Below, one piece after another: positions 46,853 to 56,346 of a DNA stretch of 64,000 nucleotides; position 1 is the first letter of the stretch; each line of letters begins with the position of its first letter. Both the position numbers and the translations under genes were made by a program. The DNA is from Prevotella vespertina. Lineage in GTDB: Bacteria; Bacteroidota; Bacteroidia; Bacteroidales; Bacteroidaceae. The notes beneath the pieces were generated by a model. It did no database searches. It was not told the DNA's origin and was given only the letters and a program-made list of their open reading frames with translations. The stretch covers positions 331,235-395,234 of the forward strand of contig NZ_VVIQ01000002.1 of NCBI RefSeq assembly GCF_009728485.1, written 5' to 3'.

Positions 46853-47479
46853 TTAGATTTTAAGACCTGAGAAGCACATCATTGCCATTGCCATCAGTCC
46901 TACTGTAATAAATGTGATGCCAAGACCCTGCAAAGGCTTTGGTACATCAGAATATTCCATCTTCTCACGAATAGCACCCATTGCCACGATAGCCAATGTC
47001 CAGCCAAGACCAGAACCTGTACCATAGACAAGTGCGTCCCATACAGTACCAATATACTGTGTGCTTGCTGGATCAAGACCGATACGCTGCTGCATAAAGA
47101 GTGAAGCACCCATGATAGCACAGTTAACGGCAATCAGCGGAAGGAAGATACCCAACGCACCATAAAGTGAAGGTGAGAACTTCTCAACAGCCATCTCCAC
47201 AATCTGTACGATACCAGCAATGACAGCGATAAAGAGAATGAAACTAAGATAAGTAAGGTCAACACCCTCTGCAAGACAGTCTGGACCGAGGACCTTAGTC
47301 AGCAAAAGATAGTTGATTGGTGTGGTAACAAGCAACACGAATGTTACGGCCACACCAAGACCCAATGAAGTCTTTACGCTCTTAGATACCGCAAGGTATG
47401 AACACATACCGAGGAAGAACGCAAATATCATATTGTCCACAAAGATGGACCGGAAGAATAAACTAATAAGATGTTCCAT
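46853..47479 (-). CDS. nqrE: Na+-translocating NADH:quinone reductase subunit E
   Basis: A membrane protein of 208 residues with six predicted helices. The conserved cysteines in [11 protein letters not shown] and [12 protein letters not shown] are the ligands that, with NqrD, hold an iron centre midway through the membrane. It starts 3 bases after nqrD and ends 7 bases before nqrF. Confidence 0.96.
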   Translation of the reverse strand: MEHLISLFFRSIFVDNMIFAFFLGMCSYLAVSKSVKTSLGLGVAVTFVLLVTTPINYLLLTKVLGPDCLAEGVDLTYLSFILFIAVIAGIVQIVEMAVEKFSPSLYGALGIFLPLIAVNCAIMGASLFMQQRIGLDPASTQYIGTVWDALVYGTGSGLGWTLAIVAMGAIREKMEYSDVPKPLQGLGITFITVGLMAMAMMCFSGLKI

Positions 47480-47481
47480 AA

Positions 47482-48111
47482 TTACTTCTTGTCTTCTTTA
47501 TAGAAATATGCACGATGAACCCAAATAACACAACCGAGAAGGATGAGTGCCATTGCTGGCATTGACATCATTCCGTTGTCCATATAACCTGCATCATAGA
47601 GGCTTTGTGGGAGAATCTTGAAACCGAGCAATGAGCCACGACCAAAGAACTCACGAACAGCACCTACAACAACAAGTATCATAGCGTAACCCAAACCGTT
47701 GCCGACACCATCAAGGAAACTTGGCCAAGGCTTGTTTGTCATAGCAAAAGCCTCAAGACGTCCCATAAGGATACAGTTGGTAATGATAAGTCCTACGTAA
47801 ACAGAAAGCTCTACACTCACGTCGTAAGCTACAGCCTTGAGAATCTGACTAACAACTGTTACCAGAGCAGCAACAACCACCAACTGTACGATAATACGAA
47901 TACGGTTAGGGATTGTGTTACGGATAAGTGAAATAATAACATTAGAGAATGCCGTGATAATGGTAACGGCAAGTCCCATAACAATCGCCGGCTTCAGCTG
48001 TGAAGTTACGGCAAGGGCAGAACAGATACCGAGCACCTGGACCATAATTGGGTTGTCCAGATTCAGCGGATTGCTGAACACCTCTCTATTTTGTTTTGAG
48101 AATAAATCCAT
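47482..48111 (-). CDS. nqrD: Na+-translocating NADH:quinone reductase subunit D
   Basis: A membrane protein of 209 residues with six predicted helices, homologous to NqrE. The matching cysteines lie in [12 protein letters not shown] and [10 protein letters not shown]. Together NqrD and NqrE form a pseudo-symmetric pair that carries the intramembrane iron centre and part of the sodium path. Spacing to its neighbours is 27 and 2 bases. Confidence 0.96.
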   Translation of the reverse strand: MDLFSKQNREVFSNPLNLDNPIMVQVLGICSALAVTSQLKPAIVMGLAVTIITAFSNVIISLIRNTIPNRIRIIVQLVVVAALVTVVSQILKAVAYDVSVELSVYVGLIITNCILMGRLEAFAMTNKPWPSFLDGVGNGLGYAMILVVVGAVREFFGRGSLLGFKILPQSLYDAGYMDNGMMSMPAMALILLGCVIWVHRAYFYKEDKK

Positions 48112-48138
48112 ATTCTTATTGTTCTAAAGATTAGAATA

Positions 48139-48852
48139 TTATTTGCTGTTCAGGAATTTAACATAAGGCTGAAGTCCACCCTTGTCTGCATGGAACATCT
48201 CTGTTACACCATTACTGGTAAGTGTTGCACCTGTTACGGCATCTACCTGCGTAGATGGGTCTTCGATTTTCTTTTCAACAGCAAGTGCTATCTTCTGAGT
48301 ATCGTTTCCACTAAAGAGATGCTTACCCTTGAACAAATCCTGCCATGCCTTGTTGTCTTTGATTTCAGCACCGAGACCAGCAGTCTCACTCTCGTGGTTA
48401 AAGTAAGCACCAAAGACGGTTCTCTTATCACCATTGATAGCAATGAAACCATTGATAGGTCCCCAAAGACCATTACCATAAACAGGGATAACATACTTAT
48501 CCTCACCGTTCACCTTGCAACGGAACAAAGCGAGTTTGCCTTCCTTGGCATCCTTACTATTCAACTTAAAGCCGGCATCAACGCCACCCTGCTTTCCAGC
48601 CTCAACGACCTTACCATCTGCATTGATGATGTCATCTGCCACGATAATCTGCTTCCAAAGCTTAACAGCCTCCTCATTGCTCATATCACGATTCTGATTG
48701 AGTGCAAAGAGAATCTGCTTCTGCTGATCAAGCTGTACATTAGCATCCTGCATTGGCTTCAATGCTTGGAATACGAATGCAAGCAAAAAGGCTACAATCA
48801 ACACGAGGATGACAGAATAGATAATTGTATAAGAATTACTATTTGTTTTCAT
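48139..48852 (-). CDS. nqrC: Na+-translocating NADH:quinone reductase subunit C
   Basis: A protein of 237 residues with a single N-terminal helix (about 8-30) and a periplasmic FMN-binding domain. VDAVTGATLTSNGV near 205 contains the threonine that carries covalently bound FMN, a modification made by ApbE (not in this window). It passes electrons between the iron centre and NqrB. Confidence 0.95.
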   Translation of the reverse strand: MKTNSNSYTIIYSVILVLIVAFLLAFVFQALKPMQDANVQLDQQKQILFALNQNRDMSNEEAVKLWKQIIVADDIINADGKVVEAGKQGGVDAGFKLNSKDAKEGKLALFRCKVNGEDKYVIPVYGNGLWGPINGFIAINGDKRTVFGAYFNHESETAGLGAEIKDNKAWQDLFKGKHLFSGNDTQKIALAVEKKIEDPSTQVDAVTGATLTSNGVTEMFHADKGGLQPYVKFLNSK

Positions 48853-48869
48853 TTCTTCGTCCTCCTTAT

Positions 48870-50021
48870 TTATTTAGCACGCTTTGCGCGCTTGCTGATG
48901 TTTGACTGAACTACACAGTAGTCGATGAGTGGGGCGAACATATTACCAAAGAGGATGGCAAGCATCATACCCTCTGGATAACCTGGGTTCAACACACGGA
49001 TGATGATAGCCATCGCACCGATGAAGAAACCATATACCCACTTACCTGTCTCTGTACGTGCTGAGGTTACTGGGTCGGTTGCCATGAATACTGCACCGAA
49101 GCAGAAACCACCTAAGACGAGGTGTTCATACCACTGAATTGGTGTTGCACCAGTTGAATGGAAGATAAGTCCCATCACGGTTCCACCAAGGAATACGCTC
49201 AACATTGTCTTCCAGCTGGCGATGTTTGTCCAAAGAAGGATTACAGCACCGATAGCGATAGCGATGACAGATGTCTCACCCACAGAACCAGGGATAAGAC
49301 CTAATACCATATCACATACAGATGCATTCACACTTGTTCCCTGTGCAATCTCACCCAATGGGGTTGCCATAGTGAAACCGTCAGGCAAGGTATAGCCGAG
49401 ACCTAAGATAGAATCCTTTGCTACCCAGATGCTATCACCTGTCATCTTACTTGGATAAGAGAAGAAGAGGAAGGCACGTGCAGCCAAGGCAACGTTAAAG
49501 ATATTCATACCTGTTCCACCGAAGATTTCCTTCGTGAAGATGACAGCAAAGGCTACTGCAAGCACAAGAATCCAAAGTGGTGTGGTTACAGGAATAATCA
49601 ATGGTATCAGAATACCTGACACAAGATAACCTTCTTGAATCTCCTCACCTTTCCACTGTGCCCAAGCAAACTCAATACCTAAGCCGACAATGTAAGACAC
49701 AAGAATCTTTGGCAACAGGGCAAGCATACCATAGAGGAACATTCCCCAGCAGGTAGCATCAGCCAACTTACCAGCTGCTAAAGCGTTCTGATAGCCGATA
49801 TTGTACATACCGAAGAGCATCGCTGGTACCAATGAAAGTACCACCAAACTCATAATTCGCTTCGAGTCAATTGCATCATGGATAGAAGTTCCGCTCTTTG
49901 ATGTCTCGTTAGGAACATAAAGGAACGTCTCGAAACCATCGTAGACACTCTTGAAAGCGTGAAGCTTTCCGCCCTCCTCAAAGTTTGGGCGTATCTTATC
50001 GAGATAATTTCTTAAACTCAT
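48870..50021 (-). CDS. nqrB: Na+-translocating NADH:quinone reductase subunit B
   Basis: A membrane protein of 383 residues with about ten helices. STGATPIQWYEHLVLGG (near 290) and AVFMATDPVTSARTETGKWV are conserved; the threonine of the GAT motif is the probable covalent FMN site. NqrB binds quinone with NqrA and forms the sodium channel. The start is separated from nqrA by 256 bases that hold the 22-bp array G, unusual in an otherwise tightly packed operon. Confidence 0.95.
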   Translation of the reverse strand: MSLRNYLDKIRPNFEEGGKLHAFKSVYDGFETFLYVPNETSKSGTSIHDAIDSKRIMSLVVLSLVPAMLFGMYNIGYQNALAAGKLADATCWGMFLYGMLALLPKILVSYIVGLGIEFAWAQWKGEEIQEGYLVSGILIPLIIPVTTPLWILVLAVAFAVIFTKEIFGGTGMNIFNVALAARAFLFFSYPSKMTGDSIWVAKDSILGLGYTLPDGFTMATPLGEIAQGTSVNASVCDMVLGLIPGSVGETSVIAIAIGAVILLWTNIASWKTMLSVFLGGTVMGLIFHSTGATPIQWYEHLVLGGFCFGAVFMATDPVTSARTETGKWVYGFFIGAMAIIIRVLNPGYPEGMMLAILFGNMFAPLIDYCVVQSNISKRAKRAK

Positions 50022-50068
50022 AATACTTTTATTATAGGGTTCTTAAAGTCCAAAAAATCAGTTTCCAA

Positions 50069-50156
50069 ATTGTTACAAAGCTTTTGTAATGCTATTACAA
50101 GTTAGCTGTAATGTTATTACAAGCCTTTTGTAATGTTACTACAAAGCATTTGTAAT
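50069..50156. repeat. 22-bp-period tandem array G inside the nqr operon
   Basis: Four units start at 50069, 50091, 50113 and 50135, with the pattern ATTACAAGCCTTTTGTAATG. Each is a dyad (TTACAA...TTGTAA), so every unit can form a hairpin or serve as a palindromic binding site. It lies between nqrA and nqrB; the rest of the gap shows nothing else. Confidence 0.88.
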
Positions 50157-50277
50157 GCACTCATCAAGCATGGTTTACATCCTTTTACGTCTATAACAGC
50201 TGATGGGATTATCATTAATAACACGTTGAGAAACCTTATTTAAAACTATAGTTAAAGTTATTGTGGGCTTTTGACCC

Positions 50278-51627
50278 CTATGCATTCTCTTTTCTAAGGA
50301 TATCTAATCCCTCACGAACAATCTTCTGCAATGGTAATTTTGAACTATCGACAAACTCTGCAAGAGCGAAGTCTTCAGGACTTACTTCATAAATACCCAA
50401 TTCTTCTTGACGGTCAATATTACCTGAGATAATTGATTTTACGAGATACTCACCATAGATATCCATGGGTAAGACCTTATCATACTCTCCGCTCATAATC
50501 ATGTGACGTTCACCACCTTTTATACGAGCATCAAGGTCATAAGTCTTCTTTCCTTGCAACCAAGTGAAGTAACTACGTGAGGTTGAGAAATCTTTGAAAC
50601 GAGGAAGCATCCAACCGAAGATTTCATGTACATCATCACCCTCTGGAATCAATGTTACCTCAGAAGTATGTGCTCCAAGTACAGCCTCTTCAGACGCAAC
50701 AACACCTGTAAGAGGATTACCATTTAGAACTCTCACATGGCAACCATCAGCAATATTATCTGCCAAAATATCCTTCAAAGGAGTACCTACAAGAGCATCA
50801 ACATATCCCGTCTGTTTCACCTTACTACCTGCAATGGCTACACGACGCATAAGAGAAACCTTACCAGTGTTGAATAATCGGCCAAAGAAAATAACAGCAG
50901 TAGGATCTACTGTCCACACGATTTCGCCCTTATTAACAGGAGAAATATTGTTCACTTGCACACCAACATTACCAGCTGGACATGGCCCATCAAAGACATT
51001 TACGTTAACATCCTTAGCGTTCACTAAAGCATTAGCTGATTGTTTCGCGCCAATACCGAGATAAACAGTTGCTATCTTAGACAGCGCTGTTAAACCCGTT
51101 TGGAAGTCCTTCTCCTGTCCTTTCAATTCAAATTCAAAGTCGCCCTGCAATGGTTTATCACGAAGAGCAGAAACAAAGATCGCCTTTGGTTCCGTGTCTG
51201 GTCGAGTTGAAACAGCATAAGGTAACTGATTGATATAACCAAACAAACCCGCTTTTAACAAAGAACTTTTCACCTCTTCAGCAGATAAGTTATCTACTTG
51301 CTTAACACCGAAGTCTGTAAATTCTTGTTGATTATCAGCTTCGATTTTCACACGCAGCACTTTACGTCTCGCTCCACGTTCAATGGCCGAAACTATACCG
51401 CTCACAGGTGAAGCAAAACCTACATCAGGGCAACCCTTGTCCACAAACAGTGAGTCGCCAGCTCGAACATGTTCACCCTCACGAACTACAACTTTCGGCG
51501 TTAAACCTATAAAATCATCCGGCACCAATGCGTACTCCTTAGATGATTTTACAGACAACATCTGCTCTTGTGCACGTCCTGTAAGGTTAATGTCTAAGCC
51601 CTTTCGTAACTTAATTACATTTGCCAT
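50278..51627 (-). CDS. nqrA: Na+-translocating NADH:quinone reductase subunit A
   Basis: A soluble protein of 449 residues, the first gene of the operon. It has a barrel-sandwich-like N-terminus (IKLRKGLDINLTGRA; GEHVRAGDSLFVDKG) and the NqrA core (FDGPCPAGNVGVQVNNISPV). NqrA docks on NqrB and contributes to quinone binding. A -7 TACATTTG box lies 50 bases upstream. Confidence 0.96.
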   Translation of the reverse strand: MANVIKLRKGLDINLTGRAQEQMLSVKSSKEYALVPDDFIGLTPKVVVREGEHVRAGDSLFVDKGCPDVGFASPVSGIVSAIERGARRKVLRVKIEADNQQEFTDFGVKQVDNLSAEEVKSSLLKAGLFGYINQLPYAVSTRPDTEPKAIFVSALRDKPLQGDFEFELKGQEKDFQTGLTALSKIATVYLGIGAKQSANALVNAKDVNVNVFDGPCPAGNVGVQVNNISPVNKGEIVWTVDPTAVIFFGRLFNTGKVSLMRRVAIAGSKVKQTGYVDALVGTPLKDILADNIADGCHVRVLNGNPLTGVVASEEAVLGAHTSEVTLIPEGDDVHEIFGWMLPRFKDFSTSRSYFTWLQGKKTYDLDARIKGGERHMIMSGEYDKVLPMDIYGEYLVKSIISGNIDRQEELGIYEVSPEDFALAEFVDSSKLPLQKIVREGLDILRKENA

Positions 51628-51676
51628 AACAATTATATAAATGCGATATTATCTTATTTCATTCATGAATATTGTG

Positions 51677-51684
51677 CAAATGTA
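51677..51684 (-). promoter_or_regulatory. -7 box of the nqr operon
   Basis: Minus-strand TACATTTG. The -33 region (TTCC near 51704-51707) is a weak match. The predicted leader is about 45 nt. Confidence 0.55.
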
Positions 51685-51747
51685 GCAAAATTTAAGGAGA
51701 TTAGGAACATTTATATGTATTTATTTCAGCGCAAAATGTTTTTTTAG

Positions 51748-51755
51748 TAGTTTTG
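51748..51755 (+). promoter_or_regulatory. -7 box directly before the TamB-like gene
   Basis: TAGTTTTG is 8 bases before the TTG start codon at 51764, so the transcript would begin at or within a few bases of the start codon. The -33 region is poor. Confidence 0.4.
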
Positions 51756-51763
51756 CAAATGCA

Positions 51764-54700
51764 TTGAAGAAGCTTAGAACCACTTTCCGATGGATTATAT
51801 GGACTTTAGTTAGTCTTTATATTGTCTTGATTGTATTGTTGCACATCCCAACAATACAAACTTTTGTTGCGCATAGAGTAGCAGATGCTGCTTCAACAAA
51901 GCTAGGAACAGAAGTTCGTATTGGGCGTATAGACCTCGGCGTTTTAAATAGGTTTATCCTCGATGATATTCTTATTTATGATCAAAATAAAAAGAAGATG
52001 GTTTCGGTCTCTCGTATTGGCGCAAAAATTGATATTATGCCATTACTCCGTAGTGGAGATATTAATATCTCTTCTGCACAGATTTTTGGATTAGACGCCA
52101 ACTTATACAAAAAAGATAAGGATGCCAAGCCTAACTTTCAATTTGTCTTAGATTCTTTAGCTTCTAAGGATAATAGTAAGAAAACCCCATTACACCTAGC
52201 CATTAATAGCCTTGTCATCCGTAATGGCAAAATTAAATATGACATATTAGATGCACCCCAAACGCCCAATAAGTTCAACATTAACCATCTTTTGTTAAGC
52301 AGTATATCCTCACACATCATTGTGAACAAGCTGGATAATAACTCTCTTTGGGCTAATCTCAAATCCTTATCCTTTAACGATGCTTCTGGAATAAGCGTCA
52401 AACAACTTACATTTGAAACAAAGATAGACCAACACCAAGGTTTTATCAATGATTTTAGCCTCATATTACCTAATAGCCATGTGAAGTTAAAACAATTATC
52501 TACTCATTACCAATTAGAAAATAAGAAACTAATAAATAAAAGTTTAAAATATTCTATTAAAGGATTTAAGGCAGACTTAACTCCTTCTGATTTTGCACCT
52601 TTCACAGATGACTTGAGAAGCCTTCATACAAACTATTCCACTGTTTTGGAGGCAAAAGGCACATACGATGATGTCAGAATTGGACTTTTATCCATAAAGA
52701 ATGAAGATTTATCAACATTATTACACGCTAAAGGTTGGGTTAATAATTTACACCATAGACCTAATTGGAAATTCTCTCTTAATCCGATAACAATAAACAA
52801 TGCGACATTAAAAACCATTGCAAAACTTCTACATCAAGCAATCCCTTCAACACTTAACAATCTTGGTGATATTTACTATAAAGGTTCCGTATCCTCTATT
52901 GGAGGAAATCTTAATGCACATGGAACATTAAGAAGTAGTGCTGGAGAAGTACGATTAACAGCCAATGTTTATGGTAAAAACATTCGCGCGAAAGTAAATA
53001 CATCTAACTTTAATCTTGGGCGAGTACTAGCTAATCCTGACTTTGGAACGATTAGTACAAATATCTTCGTTGATGGGAAAACTAACCTTTCATATATATT
53101 AGCAAAGGGTGACATCTTTTCTTTTGAATATAAAGGATATAACTATAAAAATGTTCATCTCAACAGCTTATATAAGGAGGATGCCTTTATAGGAGATTTA
53201 TCTATCAATGATCCTAATGGAAAGTTAGCGATTAAAGGAAAAGCCTATAACATCTTAGCATTCATCAAAAAGAGAGAAAGATTGTCGGCAGATATATCTA
53301 TCAATGCACAAGGAGTTAATCTTGCCGCATTACATTTGACCAACACACTAGGCAATAGAACGTTTTCATTTAAAAGCCAAATTAAAGGGTCTGGTTCTAA
53401 TATTAACAATATAATAGGAACGTTGGATGTCTCTCAGTTCATGCTCAATGGAGACAAAGAAAATATAAATCTTGACCACATCAATGTGGTCATGAACAAT
53501 GGACTTATTACCAAATCTTTAAAAGCAAAGACCGACTTTGGAGAGATTGATATTAATGGACAATATAATTACCAATCACTTCCTCAGAGTATTATCTCCG
53601 CATTAGGACATTATCTTCCAAGTATTGTCAACCAGCATCCCAACTACCACATGGTAAAGGATCGGAATGCTTATACGTTCTCTTTGAAGCTTAATAATAC
53701 GCAATTAATCAATCAATTACTTAAGACTTCTATCATTTCTCCCTACCCCATTGTAGCTAGCGGTGCTATAAATGAAGGACGAAATGAAATAAAGTTATCT
53801 CTTGATGCAGCAGATCTTACCTATGCTGGGCAACAATTACAAAACTTATCTATTGATATTTCTACGCTTTCAGAAGGTCTATTAGTTCGATTATCTGGAG
53901 AAAGAAAGGGTGCTAAAGGACCACACATTATAGTTAAAGCAGAAGGACTCATTAAGAACAATACAATTAGCTCAGATGTAAATTTCCAAATTCCTGGGCA
54001 CACTGCATTGTCTGGAGATATCAATAGTATTGTGGAATTTACTCATCACAATGGTGATTTGGAGACACAATTACACTTCAACCCTTCTAAGATTAATATT
54101 GATACTATCACATTAAATGTTCTTCCATCTGACTTATCTTATAGGCGAAACAACCTTAACATCAGTCATTTTGAAATATCTAATCGCAACCAACATCTTA
54201 TTGCGAATGGTGTTACGTCAGGTAATATGAACGATTCCATCACTATAAAGTTCAAAGAAATAGACGTACCCTATATTCTAGACCTTGCTAATTTCCATAG
54301 CGTAGAGTTTTCTGGTACAGCCTCTGGCACAGCCTCTATCAAATCTTTCTTCCATCAACCTAAGATGGAAGCTAACCTCGAAGTGCACAATTTCAAGTTT
54401 GAGAAGGGAGATATGGGAACACTCTACGCCAATGTAAACTACGATAAGGAAGGTAAAATCGGTATAGATGCACATGCGGATACTAACGATGGGGCATTAA
54501 CAGAAATCAAAGGATATGTGGATATAAAAAATAGTTATATCAACCTTCCTATTTACGCACACAACACACATTTATCATTCCTCAAGACCTTCTGTGATTC
54601 TTTCATGGATAAAATAAAACTTAGAGCTAACGGGTGGTGCAAGGTTGTTGGTCCGCTAAGCGATGTAAATCTTGAGGGTGATATGGAGGCTAATGGCAAT

Positions 54701-56236
54701 GTTTATATCAAACCGACAGGGACAACATACGATTTAATGCGGGGACGCATACGCATCATACCAAATGAAATCATCTTTGCCAACGACACTATTACTGATT
54801 CTTATGGGCATATCGGCATTGTTACAGGAGGGTTACATCACAATAGTTTGAGGCACCTAACCTATGATATAAATGTCGAAGCACAGAATCTTCTTGCTTA
54901 CAACTTCCCCAAACATCTGGGCAAAGAGTCTTTCTGGGGCATCGTATATGCTACAGGTAATTGTCACATAAAGGGTGGTCCAGGCACAACGACATTGGAT
55001 GTTGAAATGAAGCCTTGCAAGAATACATTCATTACTTACAATGCCGCTACAACCAATGACGCTGGAACAAACAACTTTATCCATTGGTTAAATACACCAA
55101 AGGACAGTATAGAAAGTATCTCTTCAGAGACCAATGAGACACTATCAGTACCGACAAAGATGGTTTCATCACCACGTCATATATCAAAATCGGGATTTGC
55201 AAACATACCTAGTGACTTGCACATGAATTTCATCTTGAAGACTAACCCTAACCTAACATTAGGCGTCTTAATGGATGAAACGACTGGTGATAACATCAAA
55301 CTTAATGGTTCTGGTATTATTCGAGCCACCTACTATAATAAGGGAGCATTCCAGCTCTTTGGTAATTATAATGTAGATTACGGACAATATAACCTCACCA
55401 TCCAGAATATTATTAAGAAGCAGTTCATATTCCAACAAGGTTCTACTATCGCTTTTGGTGGCGATCCATTCAACGCAGCATTAGATTTGAAAGGTGTCTA
55501 CACAATTAACTCCGTACCATTGAGCGATTTGGGACTTGGCAATTCTTTCAGCTCAAACAACACGAAAGTGAATTGCCTTCTAGATATAAATGGCACGCCT
55601 GGTGCACCTTCCGTCAGCTTCGGACTCGATCTCCCGACCCTATCTTCAGATGCACAACAAATGGTACGTTCTGTATTAAACTCTGAACAAGAACTGAACC
55701 AGCAGGTACTTTACTTACTTGCAGTCGGACGCTTCTACCCACAGAGTAACAATAATAGTACCGCACAAGGCAATAGAACTCCAAGTGGCGCTTCGCTCGC
55801 TATGCAAAGTCTTTTATCAGGAACTCTCTCTCAGCAAATAAACACAGTGTTGTCCAATGTGATAAACACCAACAACTGGAACTTCGGAGCAAATATTGCT
55901 ACAGGTAATGAGGGATTCGATAATGCTGAATATGAAGGAACATTATCAGGTAGCATGCTTAACAACCGACTCTTATTCAACGGACAATTCGGTTATCGTG
56001 ATAATGTAGCGAAGAATAATTCCTCCTTTATCGGAGACTTTGATATTCGTTATCTCTTATCACCTAATGGAAATATTGCATTCCGATTCTATAATCAGAC
56101 AAATGACCGATACTTCACACGCAATTCTCTCACAACACAAGGAATAGGTCTTATCTTGAAGAAAGACTTCAATAAGCTAAGTGATATTTGGAAGAAGAAG
56201 AAGAAAAAGACAAAAAAACGTAGTCAAAAACTCTGA
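51764..56236 (+). CDS. tamB: TamB-like translocation/assembly protein (DUF490)
   Basis: A protein of 1490 residues. An N-terminal inner-membrane helix (about 9-30, FRWIIWTLVSLYIVLIVLLH) is followed by an AsmA-like start (VADAASTKLGTEVRIGRIDL), then a very long beta-taco repeat region. The C-terminal TamB domain includes GNYNVDYGQYNLTIQN, FIFQQGSTIAFGGDPFNAAL and RFYNQTNDRYFTRN, ending in a lysine-rich tail. TamB spans the periplasm and helps lipid transport or outer-membrane protein assembly. I start it at TTG 51764 because no in-frame ATG precedes the membrane helix. It is divergent from nqrA and ends 110 bases before rpsA. Assignment to TamB rather than another AsmA-like protein rests on the C-terminal domain. 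Confidence 0.85.
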   Translation: MKKLRTTFRWIIWTLVSLYIVLIVLLHIPTIQTFVAHRVADAASTKLGTEVRIGRIDLGVLNRFILDDILIYDQNKKKMVSVSRIGAKIDIMPLLRSGDINISSAQIFGLDANLYKKDKDAKPNFQFVLDSLASKDNSKKTPLHLAINSLVIRNGKIKYDILDAPQTPNKFNINHLLLSSISSHIIVNKLDNNSLWANLKSLSFNDASGISVKQLTFETKIDQHQGFINDFSLILPNSHVKLKQLSTHYQLENKKLINKSLKYSIKGFKADLTPSDFAPFTDDLRSLHTNYSTVLEAKGTYDDVRIGLLSIKNEDLSTLLHAKGWVNNLHHRPNWKFSLNPITINNATLKTIAKLLHQAIPSTLNNLGDIYYKGSVSSIGGNLNAHGTLRSSAGEVRLTANVYGKNIRAKVNTSNFNLGRVLANPDFGTISTNIFVDGKTNLSYILAKGDIFSFEYKGYNYKNVHLNSLYKEDAFIGDLSINDPNGKLAIKGKAYNILAFIKKRERLSADISINAQGVNLAALHLTNTLGNRTFSFKSQIKGSGSNINNIIGTLDVSQFMLNGDKENINLDHINVVMNNGLITKSLKAKTDFGEIDINGQYNYQSLPQSIISALGHYLPSIVNQHPNYHMVKDRNAYTFSLKLNNTQLINQLLKTSIISPYPIVASGAINEGRNEIKLSLDAADLTYAGQQLQNLSIDISTLSEGLLVRLSGERKGAKGPHIIVKAEGLIKNNTISSDVNFQIPGHTALSGDINSIVEFTHHNGDLETQLHFNPSKINIDTITLNVLPSDLSYRRNNLNISHFEISNRNQHLIANGVTSGNMNDSITIKFKEIDVPYILDLANFHSVEFSGTASGTASIKSFFHQPKMEANLEVHNFKFEKGDMGTLYANVNYDKEGKIGIDAHADTNDGALTEIKGYVDIKNSYINLPIYAHNTHLSFLKTFCDSFMDKIKLRANGWCKVVGPLSDVNLEGDMEANGNVYIKPTGTTYDLMRGRIRIIPNEIIFANDTITDSYGHIGIVTGGLHHNSLRHLTYDINVEAQNLLAYNFPKHLGKESFWGIVYATGNCHIKGGPGTTTLDVEMKPCKNTFITYNAATTNDAGTNNFIHWLNTPKDSIESISSETNETLSVPTKMVSSPRHISKSGFANIPSDLHMNFILKTNPNLTLGVLMDETTGDNIKLNGSGIIRATYYNKGAFQLFGNYNVDYGQYNLTIQNIIKKQFIFQQGSTIAFGGDPFNAALDLKGVYTINSVPLSDLGLGNSFSSNNTKVNCLLDINGTPGAPSVSFGLDLPTLSSDAQQMVRSVLNSEQELNQQVLYLLAVGRFYPQSNNNSTAQGNRTPSGASLAMQSLLSGTLSQQINTVLSNVINTNNWNFGANIATGNEGFDNAEYEGTLSGSMLNNRLLFNGQFGYRDNVAKNNSSFIGDFDIRYLLSPNGNIAFRFYNQTNDRYFTRNSLTTQGIGLILKKDFNKLSDIWKKKKKKTKKRSQKL

Positions 56237-56254
56237 TATTCAGAATATTATTAG

Positions 56255-56262
56255 TAACTTTG
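56255..56262 (+). promoter_or_regulatory. -7 box of rpsA
   Basis: TAACTTTG, with TCTG (56232-56235) 19 bases upstream as a near -33 box. The leader of about 80 nt contains a GGGT...ACCC dyad (56272-56286), a possible site for S1 autoregulation (inference). Confidence 0.6.
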
Positions 56263-56346
56263 CACCGATTTGGGTGTATTATACCCATTTCATACAAGGT
56301 AATATAAAGTCAAACTTTATTAATTAAATTATTTTTTAAACACTTT

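Noticed and set aside
48190..48909. 239-codon plus-strand frame opposite nqrC
   Set aside because: Same reason: nqrC is clearly coding on the other strand.
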